From positions 61,307,084 through 61,371,083 of the forward strand of contig CM062296.1 in the NCBI GenBank assembly GCA_031216915.1: a stretch of 64,000 bases of DNA, written 5' to 3'. Below are positions 53,724 through 64,000 of the stretch, in pieces. Below the pieces are notes generated by a model that worked only from the letters and a program-made list of their open reading frames with translations, was not told the origin of the DNA and made no database searches. The first letter of the stretch is position 1. The number at the start of each line of letters is the position of its first letter. The stretch comes from Pictodentalium vernedei (taxonomy: Eukaryota > Mollusca > Scaphopoda > Dentaliida > Dentaliidae). The position numbers and the translations under genes were made by a program.

Positions 53724-54664
53724 GTGGGAATATACATACAACTGTGTCTTGAGAAGAGTTGCAATTACTTTCAATCATCCTTTAACAATGGCAAAAACGA
53801 AGGCGCTATTGTGTTCATTCAGTCAATGTTAAGCCAGTTTACTATGGAACGCTTCACTGTCAGTGGCGTACAAAACCGATATTTACCCCCCCCCCCTCAC
53901 CCCTCCAAATATAATAAAATAAAATCCAAACACCTGTCGTTTAAAGTGCTTCGAAAATCCCAATGCATAAATTATTGCGTAGAGAAAGTGAGGGGTGTGA
54001 TCCATATTTGCCTGCCAGGACATAATGTAGCTTTTTCTGTGCATGTACATGTGTCTATGCTTCTTGGAGAGCTACACTCAGGCGAGTAGCATACAATCAT
54101 CTGTAAATGTGCCTCAACGGTGCTGTTGTAAAAAACGAAGAATATTAATATGGCTCATTTTGAGAAAAACGTCCAAAATGAATTTAATTATTTTATTTAT
54201 TTATCTATTTATTTCGTGAAAGGCCCAAGACTATGAAACTTTGTTTGGATCATCGCATTAAGTGAAGCATTCCATTTGTGAGCAATTCTGTTGACAATAG
54301 TACTCAGATTGTCACAAAAGAATAATCTGCCACTACCTGAACACAAATAAATGTGGAGGTGATAGCCATCCCTAGAGTGTACTCCCTCTATCCAGAGCTC
54401 CACCCGCATATCTTCCATGTGGGAAAAGATCAATGAATTTCTCCCACAGCCTGCGAAACTCTCCACCATCTAACCTGATTTTTTTTCAAGTTACTTATTT
54501 TTTTCCTCTTGGGTTTTAGATATACAATCCCTAATAGCAATTGGTAATTGCGGAATTTTACCATAATTGTCTGGTCAATTTCATAAATAATATAGAATTG
54601 TAGAGAACAGCTATACCCCTGTAAGTGCTATCAGTATATATCTTAGAGTAGACAAACATCATAT
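53724..54664. other. Left interior of the hAT-like element
   Basis: Two modest frames, 121 codons plus (53724-54089) and 86 codons minus (54209-54469), have no recognised domain. A poly-C run lies at about 53886. Either frame could be a degraded transposon or host fragment. Confidence 0.3.
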
Positions 54665-57600
54665 TTTTTAATTAGTTGAGCTGTATGTTAGTTAAATGTT
54701 CCTGAATAAGGTTAGTACCTTTACTGTATCTTGACTACTGGAATGAGCTGTAGGTTAGTTAAATGTTCCTGAATAAGGTTAATACGTTTACTGTGTCTTG
54801 ACTACTGGAATGAGCTGTAGGTTGGTTAAATGTTCCTAAATAAGATTAATACGTTTACTGTGTCTTGACTACTGGGGTGAGCTGTAGGTTAGTTAAAGGC
54901 TCCTGAATCAGGTTAATACGTTTACTGTGTCTTGACTACTGGAATGAGATGTAGGTTAGTTAAATATTTCTGAATAAGGTTAATACGTAACTCTGTCGTG
55001 ACCGCTGTAATGAGCTGTAGGTTACTTAAATGTACCTGGATAGGGTTAATACGTATACTGTGGCTTGACTACTGTAATGAGCTGTAGGTTAGTTTAATGT
55101 ACCTGAATAGGGTTAATACGTATACTGTGGCTTGACTACTGTAATGAGCTGTAGGTTAGTTTAATGTACCTGAATAGGGTTAATACGTATACTGTGGCTT
55201 GACTACTGGAATGAGATGTAGGTTAGTTTAATGTACCTGAATAGGGTTAATACGTATACTGTGGCTTGACTACTGGAATGAGATGTAGGTTAGTTTAATG
55301 TACCTGAATAGGGTTAATACGTATACTGTGGCTTGACTACTGGAATGAGATGTAGGTTAGTTTAATGTACCTGAATAGGGTTAATACGTATACTGTGGCT
55401 TGACTACTGGAATGAGCTGTAGGTTAGTTAAATGTACCTGAATAGGGTTAATACGTATATTGTGGCTTGACTACTGTAATGAGCTGTAGGTTAGTTAAAT
55501 GTACCTGAATAGGGTTAATACGTATACTGTGGCTTGACTACTGTAATGAGCTGTAGGTTAGTTAAATGTACCTGAATAGGGTTAATACGTATACTGTGGC
55601 TTGACTACTGGAATGAGATGTAGGTTAGTTAAATGTACCTGAATAGGGTTAATACGTATACTGTGGCTTGACTACTGGAATGAGATGTAGGTTAGTTTAA
55701 TGTACCTGAATAGGGTTAATACGTATACTGTGGCTTGACTACTGGAATGGGATGTAGGTTAGTTAAATGTACCTGAATAGGGTTAATACGTATACTGTGG
55801 CTTGACTACTGTAATGAGCTGCAGGTTAGTTAATTGTACCTGAATAGGGTTAATACGTATACTGTGGCTTGACTACTGGAATGAGATGTAGGTTAGTTTA
55901 ATGTACCTGAATAGGGTTAATACGTATACTGTGGCTTGACTACTGGAATGAGATGTAGGTTAGTTAAATGTACCTGAATAGGGTTAATACGTATACTGTG
56001 GCTTGACTACTGGAATGAGATGTAGGTTAGTTAAATGTACCTGAATAGGGTTAATACGTATACTGTGGCTTGACTACTGGAATGAGATGTAGGTTAGTTT
56101 AATGTACCTGAATAGGGTTAATACGTATACTGTGGCTTGACTACTGGAATGAGATGTAGGTTAGTTTAATGTACCTGAATAGGGTTAATACGTATACTGT
56201 GGCTTGACTACTTGAATGAGATGTAGGTTAGTTAAATGTACCTGAATAGGGTTAATACGTATACTGTGGCTTGACTACTGGAATGAGATGTAGGTTAGTT
56301 TAATGTACCTGAATAGGGTTAATACGTATACTGTGGCTTGACCGCTGTAATGTGCTGTAGGTTAGTTAAATGTACCTGAATAGGGTTAATACGTATACTG
56401 TGGCTTGACTACTGGAATGAGATGTAGGTTAGTTAAATGTACCTGAATAGGGTTAATACGTATACTGTGGCTTGACTACTGGAATGAGATGTAGGTTAGT
56501 TAAATGTACCTGAATAGGGTTAATACGTATACTGTGGCTTGACTACTGGAATGAGATGTAGGTTAGTTAAATGTACCTGAATAGGGTTAATACGTATACT
56601 GTGGCTTGACTACTGGAATGAGATGTAGGTTAGTTTAATGTACCTGAATAGGGTTAATACGTATACTGTGGCTTGACTACTGGAATGAGATGTAGGTTAG
56701 TTTAATGTACCTGAATAGGGTTAATACGTATACTGTGGCTTGACTACTGGAATGAGATGTAGGTTAGTTTAATGTACCTGAATAGGGTTAATACGTATAC
56801 TGTGGCTTGACTACTGGAATGAGATGTGGGTTAGTTTAATGTACCTGAATAGGGTTAATACGTATACTGTGGCTTGACTACTGGAATGAGATGTAGGTTA
56901 GTTTAATGTACCTGAATAGGGTTAATACGTATACTGTGGCTTGACTACTGGAATGAGATGTAGGTTAGTTTAATGTACCTGAATAGGGTTAATACGTATA
57001 CTGTGGCTTGACTACTGGAATGAGATGTAGGTTAGTTTAATGTACCTGAATAGGGTTAATACGTATACTGTGGCTTGACTACTGGAATGAGATGTAGGTT
57101 AGTTTAATGTACCTGAATAGGGTTAATACGTATACTGTGGCTTGACTACTGGAATGAGATGTAGGTTAGTTTAATGTACCTGAATAGGGTTAATACGTAT
57201 ACTGTGGCTTGACTACTGTTATGAGATGTAGGTTAGTTTAATGTACCTGAATAGGGTTAATACGTATACTGTGGCTTGACTACTGGAATGAGCTGTAGGT
57301 TAGTTAAATGTACCTGAATAGGGTTAATACGTATACTGTGGCTTGACTGCTGTAATGAGCTGTAGGTTAGTTAAATGTACCTGAATAGGGTTAATACGTA
57401 TACTGTGGCTTGACTACTGGAATGAGATGTAGGTTAGTTTAATGTACCTGAATAGGGTTAATACGTATACTGTGTCTTGACTACTGGAATGAGATGTAGG
57501 TTAGTTTAATGTACCTGAATAGGGTTAATACGTATACTGTGGCTTGACTACTGGAATGAGATGTAGGTTAGTTTAATGTACCTGAATAGGGTTAATACGT

Positions 57601-59330
57601 ATACTGTGGCTTGACTACTGGAATGAGATGTAGGTTAGTTTAATGTACCTGAATAGGGTTAATACGTATACTGTGGCTTGACTACTGGAATGAGATGTAG
57701 GTTAGTTTAATGTACCTGAATAGGGTTAATACGTATACTGTGGCTTGACTACTGGAATGAGATGTAGGTTAGTTTAATGTACCTGAATAGGGTTAATACG
57801 TATACTGTGGCTTGACTACTGGAATGAGATGTAGGTTAGTTTAATGTACCTGAATAGGGTTAATACGTATACTGTGGCTTGACTACTGGAATGAGATGTA
57901 GGTTAGTTTAATGTACCTGAATAGGGTTAATACGTATAATGTGGCTTGACTACTGGAATGAGATGTAGGTTAGTTTAATGTACCTGAATAGGGTTAATAC
58001 GTATACTGTGGCTTGACTACTGGAATGAGATGTAGGTTAGTTTAATGTACCTGAATAGGGTTAATACGTATACTGTGGCTTGACTACTGGAATGAGATGT
58101 AGGTTAGTTTAATGTACCTGAATAGGGTTAATACGTATACTGTGGCTTGACTACTGGAATGAGATGTAGGTTAGTTTAATGTACCTGAATAGGGTTAATA
58201 CGTATACTGTGGATTGACTACTGGAATGAGATGTAGGTTAGTTTAATGTACCTGAATAGGGTTAATACGTATACTGTGGCTTGACTACTGGAATGAGATG
58301 TAGGTTAGTTTAATGTGCCTGAATAGGGTTAATACGTATACTGTGGCTTGACTACTGGAATGAGATGTAGGTTAGTTTAATGTACCTGAATAGGGTTAAT
58401 ACGTATACTGTGGCTTGACTACTGGAATGAGAAGTAGGTTAGTTTAATGTACCTGAATAGGGTTAATACGTATACTGTGGCTTGACTACTGGAATGAGAT
58501 GTAGGTTAGTTTAATGTACCTGAATAGGGTTAATACGTATACTGTGGCTTGACTACTGGAATGAGATGTAGGTTAGTTTAATGTACCTGAATAGGGTTAA
58601 TACGTATACTGTGGCTTGACTACTGTAATGAGCTGTAGGTTAGTTAAATGTACCTGAATAGGGTTAATACGTATACTGTGGCTTGACTACTGGACTAGAG
58701 ATGTAGGTTAGTTTAATGTACCTGAATAGGGTTAATACGTATACTGTGGCTTGACTACTGGAATGAGATGTAGGTTAGTTTAATGTACCTGAATAGGGTT
58801 AATACGTATACTGTGGCTTGACTACTGGAATGAGCTGTAGGTTAGTTTAATGTACCTGAATAGGGTTAATTCGTATACTGTGGCTTGACTACTGGAATGA
58901 GATGTAGGTTAGTTTAATGTACCTGAATAGGGTTAATACGTATACTGTGGCTTGACTACTGGAATGAGATGTAGGTTAGTTAAATGTACCTGAATAAGGT
59001 TAATACGTTACTCTGACTTGACTACTGTAATGAGCTGTAGGTTAGTTAAATGTTCCGGACAAGGTTAACACGTTTACTGTCTTGACGATTGAAATGAGCT
59101 GTAGGTTAGTTAAATGTTCCTGAATAAGGTTAGTACCTTTACTGTATCTTAACTACTGGAATGAGCTGTAGGTTAGTTAAATGTTCTTGATTAAGCTTAA
59201 TACGTTACTCTGTCTTGACTACTGGAATGAGCTGTACGTTAGTTAAATGTTCCTGAATAGGGTTAATACGTTTACAGTGTCTTGACTACTGGAATGAGCT
59301 GTTGGTTAACTAAATTTTCCTGAATAAGTT
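54665..59330. repeat. 67-bp satellite, ~69 units
   Basis: The consensus unit is TGTAGGTTAGTTTAATGTAC then CTGAATAGGGTTAATACGTA then TACTGTGGCTTGACTACTGG then AATGAGA. The middle of the array is highly uniform. The first and last four to six units are diverged, with TGTTCCTGAATAAGG and TTTACTGTGTCTTGACT. No open frame or spacer structure; not a CRISPR. Confidence 0.97.
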
Positions 59331-59570
59331 CTACGTTTATATAATTTTCAGTTCATGTGAACAGAATCATATTAAAGAGAACGTAGATTTTAAGCCATAT
59401 ATATGATAATGGTGTCTATTCTCTACCAAATGTAATCTGAAATTCTTCCTCTCATTTCACTCAAAAGTTTGAAATCGGGGTAACAGAGCTAAATCTTTTA
59501 GTGTCAGCTATTTGTGTTCATTATTTGGGTAGCATTTGATACATGCTACCACTACATTCGGTTAATCTTA

Positions 59571-59826
59571 CAGTATATAGAGAGTGAATTATAACAAATT
59601 CAACTACAGTGTGGAATTATAACCCAAAGTATCAATTTCAAATTCTGTATACATGGACAAAAACACACGAAAGGCTTCAACCAATGGTCCTCCGGGTTTA
59701 ACCCGGAGGTCCATTGGTTGAAACTTTGCATGTGCTTTTTATGCTTTGCAATAAATTTGCAATTATTGTTTGGGTGGAATCTCCACTGCACGGGTGATTT
59801 AGTGATAATACACTCTACACGTAATG
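59571..59826. mobile_element. MITE C, copy 2
   Basis: TA on both sides, left CAGTATATAGAGAGTGAATT, right CACTCTACACGTAATG. The core GGTCCTCCGGGTTTAACCCG pairs with CGGGTTTAACCCGGAGGTCC. It is older than copy 1. Confidence 0.85.
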
Positions 59827-59950
59827 TATCTAAAGGAATCATTTGGAAAAAAATAACTTCTGAATAATTTATGGTTTGAAAATAGAAATAGAATAAATCG
59901 ATTTGAATAAAAAAAATCTGATTTAAATAAAACAAAAATCGATTTTTAAA

Positions 59951-59974
59951 ATTAAAAAAAAAAAAAAAAAAAAA
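59951..59974. repeat. Poly-A tract next to the hAT-like right end
   Basis: A run of about 20 A occupies the inner part of the right terminus. Confidence 0.85.
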
Positions 59975-59994
59975 TCACCAACCCTGAAATCAAG

Positions 59995-60629
59995 TAAACT
60001 CCAGCAGGTCAGTAATTTTCAGGAGAGCGAATTATTTGCTCGCCTTAAAAAAATAAGTAGGGCGAAAACATGCACTCATGTCCCTAGAAAATAATGATTA
60101 CCATAGCAGCCTGCACGTATTCCTAAAGCCCACATTATTTCAGATTTCAGATATGTTAGTTGTCTCTGTAAGACGGCCACACTGCACTCCCACACCTCCG
60201 GGCCTTACCAAGATCCAGAGGTTTGGGAATAGCAGTGTAGCCGTTTCACATAGACTACCTTGTTAGCAGCACCAATTAAAAAATGTATAAAGCCCACTAG
60301 GCAGAATTCATTAATAGTAAACAACTATTCTTCCACTTTTAGCTTGCGAAGAGCTGCACGTAATCGCCCCCATGGGCCATGTGTTTTTAAGAATGCCAAG
60401 CCTGGTCCAGCCAATTGTTTATACACATGTTGCCCATTTTAGAGGACTTCTACCCCAGGTATTGGTTAACGGGCCCTATTTTACTAATAGGCCCGAGTTT
60501 GTTTACCATAGTAAACAAACACTGCTTAACTTTCCAGGTTCCACCGGAGACCCACATTAACTACATATAAAATAGCTTTCTATGGAAAATATCACCGATA
60601 AGTGTGTGAAGAAACTTATTCAATTAGCA
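59995..60629. other. Spacer, nothing recognised
   Basis: No long frames. TTACTAATAGGCCCGAGTTT near 60481 weakly resembles TTACTAGTAAAACAGAGTT near 49378. Confidence 0.3.
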
Positions 60630-60891
60630 TTAACCCTTTACTCAACTAAACGGCCAAAACCGGTCAGCGCTATTCTCAAAAATCGACAATTAATTTTTAC
60701 TATTTTTTTCAATTTTTGTCCCAAAAACATAGGTTATGACCCTTCGTTGGAACGAGCTCGATAAGCTCGTTCCAACGAGGGGTCATAATCTATGTTTTTG
60801 AGACAAAAAATGAAAATATTTTGAAAATGAATTGGCGATTTTTGAGAATAGCGCTGGCCGGTTTTGGCCGTTACGTTGGGTAAAGGGTTAA
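60630..60891. mobile_element. MITE A, symmetrical copy
   Basis: TTAA at both ends. Unlike other copies, the right end repeats the left-end sequence (CCAAAACCGG/CCGGTTTTGG, CGTTGGGTAAAGGGTTAA), so the whole 262 bp is one large palindrome. Core GGAACGAGCTCGATAAGCTC. Confidence 0.9.
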
Positions 60892-60957
60892 AACATACAC
60901 AGCTGATTTTTCTCTGAACTGCTATACAGAAGGTATTGATTTTTGGAAAGCAGTACT
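60892..60957. repeat. Inverted copy of the sequence beside MITE A at 46.8 kb
   Basis: Reverse complement of 46804-46870 with a few differences (ATACAGAAGGTATTGATTTT and GGAAAGCAGTACTTT). Confidence 0.85.
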
Positions 60958-61098
60958 TTCGTTGGAACGAGCTCGTCGAGATCGTTCCAAGGAGGGTCAT
61001 AACCAATATTTTTGAGACAAAAATGAAAAAAAATGAGTTAATTAATTATTTTGTTTGCAAGTATCATCATCTGTTTTTCATATTAGGTAAAGGGTTAA
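60958..61098. mobile_element. MITE A, right half
   Basis: It starts in the hairpin arm (TTCGTTGGAACGAGCTCGTC) and continues to ATATTAGGTAAAGGGTTAA. The left half is missing. Confidence 0.8.
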
Positions 61099-62069
61099 AT
61101 GGCTGTTTTACATGTTGATTTTCGAGAATGTTGCACGTGGTGATGTACATTGTAAGCAAAAGCAGCTAATGCCATCCATGACCTAATTGAATAAAATTAT
61201 TTAAAAAACAGTGATACGATGGAAATGCATTTTGTGGTAAATCTACAATTGTTACTGTCGCTGTAATTCTCAATATGACAGTTCTTTTCCTGAATTTCTG
61301 ATCAAAAACAGCAAATGCCAGCCATTGCCTGATTGACTGAATTTCTCATCAAAGGCATCCAATGTCAGCCATAGCCTGACTGCCTATTTTTTTTTATCAA
61401 AAGCAGCCAATGTCGACCATAATCGGGCAGGATAATAAAATAATTCAAAAAGCAGAAATGTATTTTGTAGTAAATCTACAATTGTTACTGTCGCTTTTAG
61501 GTTATATTTACATGGAAGGAAGGGAAATATGTTTACTTGGAAATTCCCATCTCTATTTTTCCATAAATTCACATTAAATATACACAAACTATGGATCAAA
61601 ATGAAGGGTGAGATGAAAAGAAAACGAATAATTTATGCAGCCATTTCACAGAGTTGGCAGCAGGCACGAATGGTTCCTGGAAGTCTGCTACAGTATTTGT
61701 ACAAGAACTGATAATAAAATAATATTTCCTGAGAACCACTCGTGGTACAGTTTGCTGCAGATATCCAAGAACACATTTCCCTTACTTCCATAGCACCTCA
61801 ATTCTCAGTATGACAATTATTTTCTCGAATTTCCGATCAAAAGCAGCCAATGCCAGCCATGACTGGACTGAATAGTAAAATAATTCACAAAACAAAAAAT
61901 ACAAAGAAAGAGCTTTTCTGGTAAATCTACAATTTATTCAAATTATTACTGCGGCTTTAATTTTTAAGATACTACTTAGAATTATATTTTTGAATTTCTC
62001 ATTGGTAAAATCAAGGTGTGACTGCTTCAAAGACGCCAGGTGAAAAATTCAGTAAGGCCTCATAAAATA
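61099..62069. repeat. Diverged tandem repeat region
   Basis: ATCAAAAGCAGCCAATGCCA or close variants occur at about 61155, 61300, 61349, 61397 and 61847. ATCTACAATTGTTACTGTCG occurs at about 61241 and 61477, with a variant near 61927. Each is associated with GTAAATCTACAATT and TCTCAATATGACAGTT. Unit length varies. A short plus-strand frame (61529-61711) has no recognised domain. Confidence 0.6.
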
Positions 62070-62071
62070 TA

Positions 62072-63575
62072 GTATTCAAAGAAAGTAGGGGATATCCAAA
62101 CTGATGTTAATATTTTCAGAAAATGGTATTGGATACGCGTGATTGGACACATCAATACGTTTTCACCTTTTGTGTGGATCATGAATGTTACCGGCCCACG
62201 AAAACTTCATGCAGGTGTTTCGCACGAGCGCCGTGTTAATTTCTGTGGGGTACGTTTTGAAATATTCATTTGTACTGGATAGGTTTTTTCGAAGGTCTCA
62301 TCTTTATTTTCTTGGTATAGACTCGTTCTTCAATAGTTTCTGGTTGAAACATTTGAGGTATGCTAAGACTGACACTTGACGAACGTTTACGTGCCGTTGG
62401 CATATTGGAAGCTGGCAACAGACAGACTGCAGTGGCTTAAATTCTCAACGTTACTCAATCGGTGATTAGCAGGTTGTGGTCACGCTACCGTCAGACAGGC
62501 AATGTTGATGACAGATGTCTGTCAGGTAGTCCAAGGACGACAACTCCTAACCAGGATCGTTTTATCCGAACCACAACATTATGTAATCGCCATCAAAGTA
62601 CCTCAGAAATTAGACAGCAGTTGCCACGAGTGACAGATTTGCGAGTCAGTAGTCAGACAATCCGAAATCGCATACACAGCTGGAATTTATACTCTCGATG
62701 ATCTTGAATAAGTCCACGTTTGACTGAACGTCACATCGCAGCAAGGCGTAATTGGTGTGGAGCACGACATGGGACAATCGTCGGTGGAGCAACGCCATGT
62801 TTTCCGATGAATCGAGATTCACTCTCGATTCCAACGACAGGCGAAACATAGTGTGGCCGCGGAACGAACGATATCATGAGGTAACCGTTAGGCAGCACGA
62901 TCGTTTTGGTGGTGGGTCGGTTATGGTGTGGGGAGGCATAACCATTACAAGCAGAACAGCATTATATGTCATCCAAGGGCGTGTCACAGGGCAGTACTAC
63001 CGTACCAACATGATAACGGCTCATGTGGTGCCATTTGCGCGACACTATGGTCGTCGATTCATTTTCCAAGATGACAATGCAAGAGCACACAGGACCCGTG
63101 TCGCTACAGAGTTACTTCAGGAGTAGAACATCACTACACTTCCTTGGTCAGCACCACGTCCAAACCGTTCACCAATCGAGCACGTCTGGATATGATTGGT
63201 AGGCACCTACGACAACGCCAACAGCCCCCTACCAATGTCCAGGAACTCGCCGCTGCATTGCAGGAAGAATGGGTTAACATCAGTCAAGCTGATATTGGAC
63301 GTTTGGTGAGGACTATGCCACGTCGGATCCGCGCTTGTCTCGTGAAGAGAGGAGGATTTGCAAGGTATTGATGTCTTGGGCTGAATGTGGGAACTTCTCT
63401 GACTGACAGTTCATGTCTTCTACAGCTCAGTGCGTGGGATATTGTCTTGTCAGACACCCATCTATCCCTGAAATCATTCACCAGATGTCACAGTGCAATG
63501 CCTCAACTGTCTTTTTGATGAAAATATAAATATATAAATCTCACTTTTATCAAATATCCCATACGTTTTTTAATA
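62072..63575 (+). mobile_element. Tc1/mariner-like element, full length, inactive
   Basis: TA flanks both ends (62070 and 63576). Left GTATTCAAAGAAAGTAGGGG, right ACGTTTTTTAATAG. About 1.5 kb, same family as 14101-15593. Confidence 0.88.
62360..63371 (+). pseudogene. Tc1-like transposase, broken
   Basis: It starts MLRLTLDERLRAVGILEAGN, followed by a TAA where related copies have Gln, and then VTQSVISRLWSRYRQT of the helix-turn-helix region. More stops follow NLYSR. The catalytic core holds MFSDESRFTLD (first Asp) and QDDNARAHRTR (second Asp), then an in-frame TAG at 63124. The third catalytic residue lies in SPIEHVW, after which one base is missing and the frame changes to that of GRHLRQRQQPPTNVQELAAA. 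The C-terminus (KRGGFARY) is intact. Together there are at least four lesions, so it is not active. Confidence 0.85.
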
Positions 63576-63577
63576 GT

Positions 63578-63651
63578 ATATGTACAAAAAAATAATAGAC
63601 AAAAAATAAATAAAATAAAAAATAAAAATTAACAAAACATAAAAAAATCAA
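63578..63651. repeat. A/AT-rich low-complexity tract
   Basis: AAATAAATAAAATAAAAAAT-type sequence between the Tc1-like element and the Polinton-type remnant. Confidence 0.7.
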
Positions 63652-63789
63652 ATGTGTAAGAAGTCTACGGATACGGATAACTCACGAGAAGTTCAAACTA
63701 AAAATAATAGACAGATACTTCGTGGCACTTGCAAAGTATGTGGTTCGACTGAAACTCACTTCATCAAAAAAGGTGGAGGAGGAACATAA
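63652..63789 (+). CDS. Small zinc-ribbon-like protein of Polinton/adintovirus type (DUF5679-like)
   Basis: A complete 45-codon ORF opens with ATG and ends in TAA. It begins MCKKSTDT, has KNNRQILRGTCKVCGS in the middle and ends FIKKGGGGT. The pattern of a first Cys with Lys residues, a K-N-x-R stretch, G-x-C-x-x-C-G and F-I-K-x-G recalls short DUF5679-type proteins that accompany Polinton, adintovirus and giant-virus gene sets. The first CxxC pair is reduced to one Cys here, because the ORF starts at the position of the motif, so the protein may be N-terminally shortened. Its neighbour is a phospholipase A2-like remnant, which supports the assignment. The function of the family is unknown to me. 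Confidence 0.5.
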   Translation: MCKKSTDTDNSREVQTKNNRQILRGTCKVCGSTETHFIKKGGGGT

Positions 63790-63806
63790 TAATTCTTCCC
63801 TTTAAA

Positions 63807-63957
63807 ATGCATCTGCAAGGACATCAATTTAGGGACCGGGCACGAAATTGAACAAGTGATTGAATGAAGATCTGACTCCAAAATCGTGGAGCGAACCCAT
63901 CAATAGAGTGGATCGAGCTGCCTATGGTCACGATCTCTGTTATGCTAAGCATTCCGA
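63807..63957 (+). pseudogene. Phospholipase A2-like domain of Polinton/adintovirus type, broken
   Basis: The start MHLQGHQFR precedes a Gly-Pro-Gly-Thr-type calcium-loop region. A frame change occurs at the short G run near 63830. In the frame that follows, WSEPINRVDRAAYGHDLCYA is readable, with the His-Asp catalytic pair expected for such phospholipase A2 domains (known from parvovirus capsids and Polinton-like proteins). A TGA stop also lies in this frame near 63857. The sequence is cut at about 63958 by a hAT-like end. With a frame change, a stop and a truncation it is not functional. Confidence 0.65.
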
Positions 63958-63958
63958 C

Positions 63959-64000
63959 TAGGGCTGTCACGATTTTTTAATTTAGGAATCGATTAATCGT
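63959..64000. mobile_element. hAT-like end, running out of the window
   Basis: TAGGGCTGTCACGATTTTTT then AGGAATCGATTAATCGT mirrors the end seen at 300-389. It interrupts the phospholipase A2-like remnant. The element extends beyond the window. Confidence 0.5.

Larger units (their letters stand above)
53544..59986. mobile_element. hAT-like non-autonomous element filled by satellite DNA
   Basis: The left end is CAGGGTTGGCGGATTTAAAT and the right end, read in reverse, is CAGGGTTGGTGATTTTTTTT. Both are followed inward by ATCGATTT and ATTTAAATC motifs. The flanks ATATCAAG (53536-53543) and AAATCAAG (59987-59994) form an 8-bp duplication with one mismatch. CAGGG ends and 8-bp duplications are typical of hAT elements. 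No transposase is recognised inside. The interior is mostly a 67-bp array plus MITE C copy 2. Confidence 0.72.

Noticed and set aside
54665-59330. CRISPR-like regular repeat
   Set aside because: Units follow each other without unique spacers, there are no cas genes, and the context is eukaryotic. It is an ordinary satellite.

Overview
This window is eukaryotic, most likely from a mollusc and probably a bivalve. The clues are a SINE with a conserved 3' domain and an AAT-type tail, and several repeats that begin with an AGCTCACCTGAGC-like motif next to a GTCCGTC-rich tract and end in a CAGGTGAGCGATTAAGG-like motif. Both are familiar to me from bivalve genomes, but this is recognition from memory, not a search. 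There are no bacterial operons, rRNAs, tRNAs or CRISPR arrays. Host coding content is very low: one convincing intact ORF, an intronless NHL/beta-propeller-like protein at 4365-5390. Nearly everything else is mobile DNA, its remains, or tandem arrays.

Layout. 1-6.8 kb: hairpins, a 144-bp repeat, the NHL-like gene, TTAA-flanked foldback elements and a 74-bp minisatellite. 6.8-11.4 kb: a long mollusc-type repeat containing about 15 units of a 166-bp satellite. 11.4-19.4 kb: short repeats and two decayed Tc1/mariner elements. 19.5-21.0 kb: a 49-bp minisatellite. 21-25.3 kb: a TA-flanked MITE, a TTAA-flanked MITE, and a 69-bp tandem array.

25.3-34.6 kb is the centrepiece. A Polinton/Maverick-type element has 53-bp inverted ends starting AG and ending CT, and a perfect 6-bp target duplication (TACGAT). 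It contains a decayed family B DNA polymerase gene, and that gene is split by an almost complete 6.5-kb DIRS retrotransposon on the opposite strand. The DIRS element has a gag-like ORF, RT/RNase H, a tyrosine recombinase, inverted terminal repeats and an internal complementary region. A second, older Polinton right end follows at 34.8-35.6 kb.

35.6-53.2 kb: more TA-flanked MITEs, a SINE split by one of them, a Tc1-like element carrying an in-frame 135-bp duplication, a 45-bp minisatellite, long palindromes and a nested MITE cluster at 49.9-50.95 kb. 53.5-60.0 kb: a hAT-like element (CAGGGTTGG ends, imperfect 8-bp target duplication) filled by about 69 copies of a 67-bp satellite. 60-64 kb: foldback elements, a decayed Tc1 element, and a second Polinton/adintovirus-type remnant (a short zinc-ribbon-like ORF and a broken phospholipase A2-like ORF), cut by a hAT-like end at the window edge.

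How the parts relate: no transposase gene in the window looks intact. The DIRS element is closest to complete; its only obvious lesion is a frame change at an 18-bp poly-C tract. Four MITE families (A-D) are present. Families B and C have different ends but share the same ~60-bp hairpin core. The nesting order gives a relative chronology: DIRS after Polinton, MITE B after the SINE and after the old Polinton end, and a TTAA element after MITE D.
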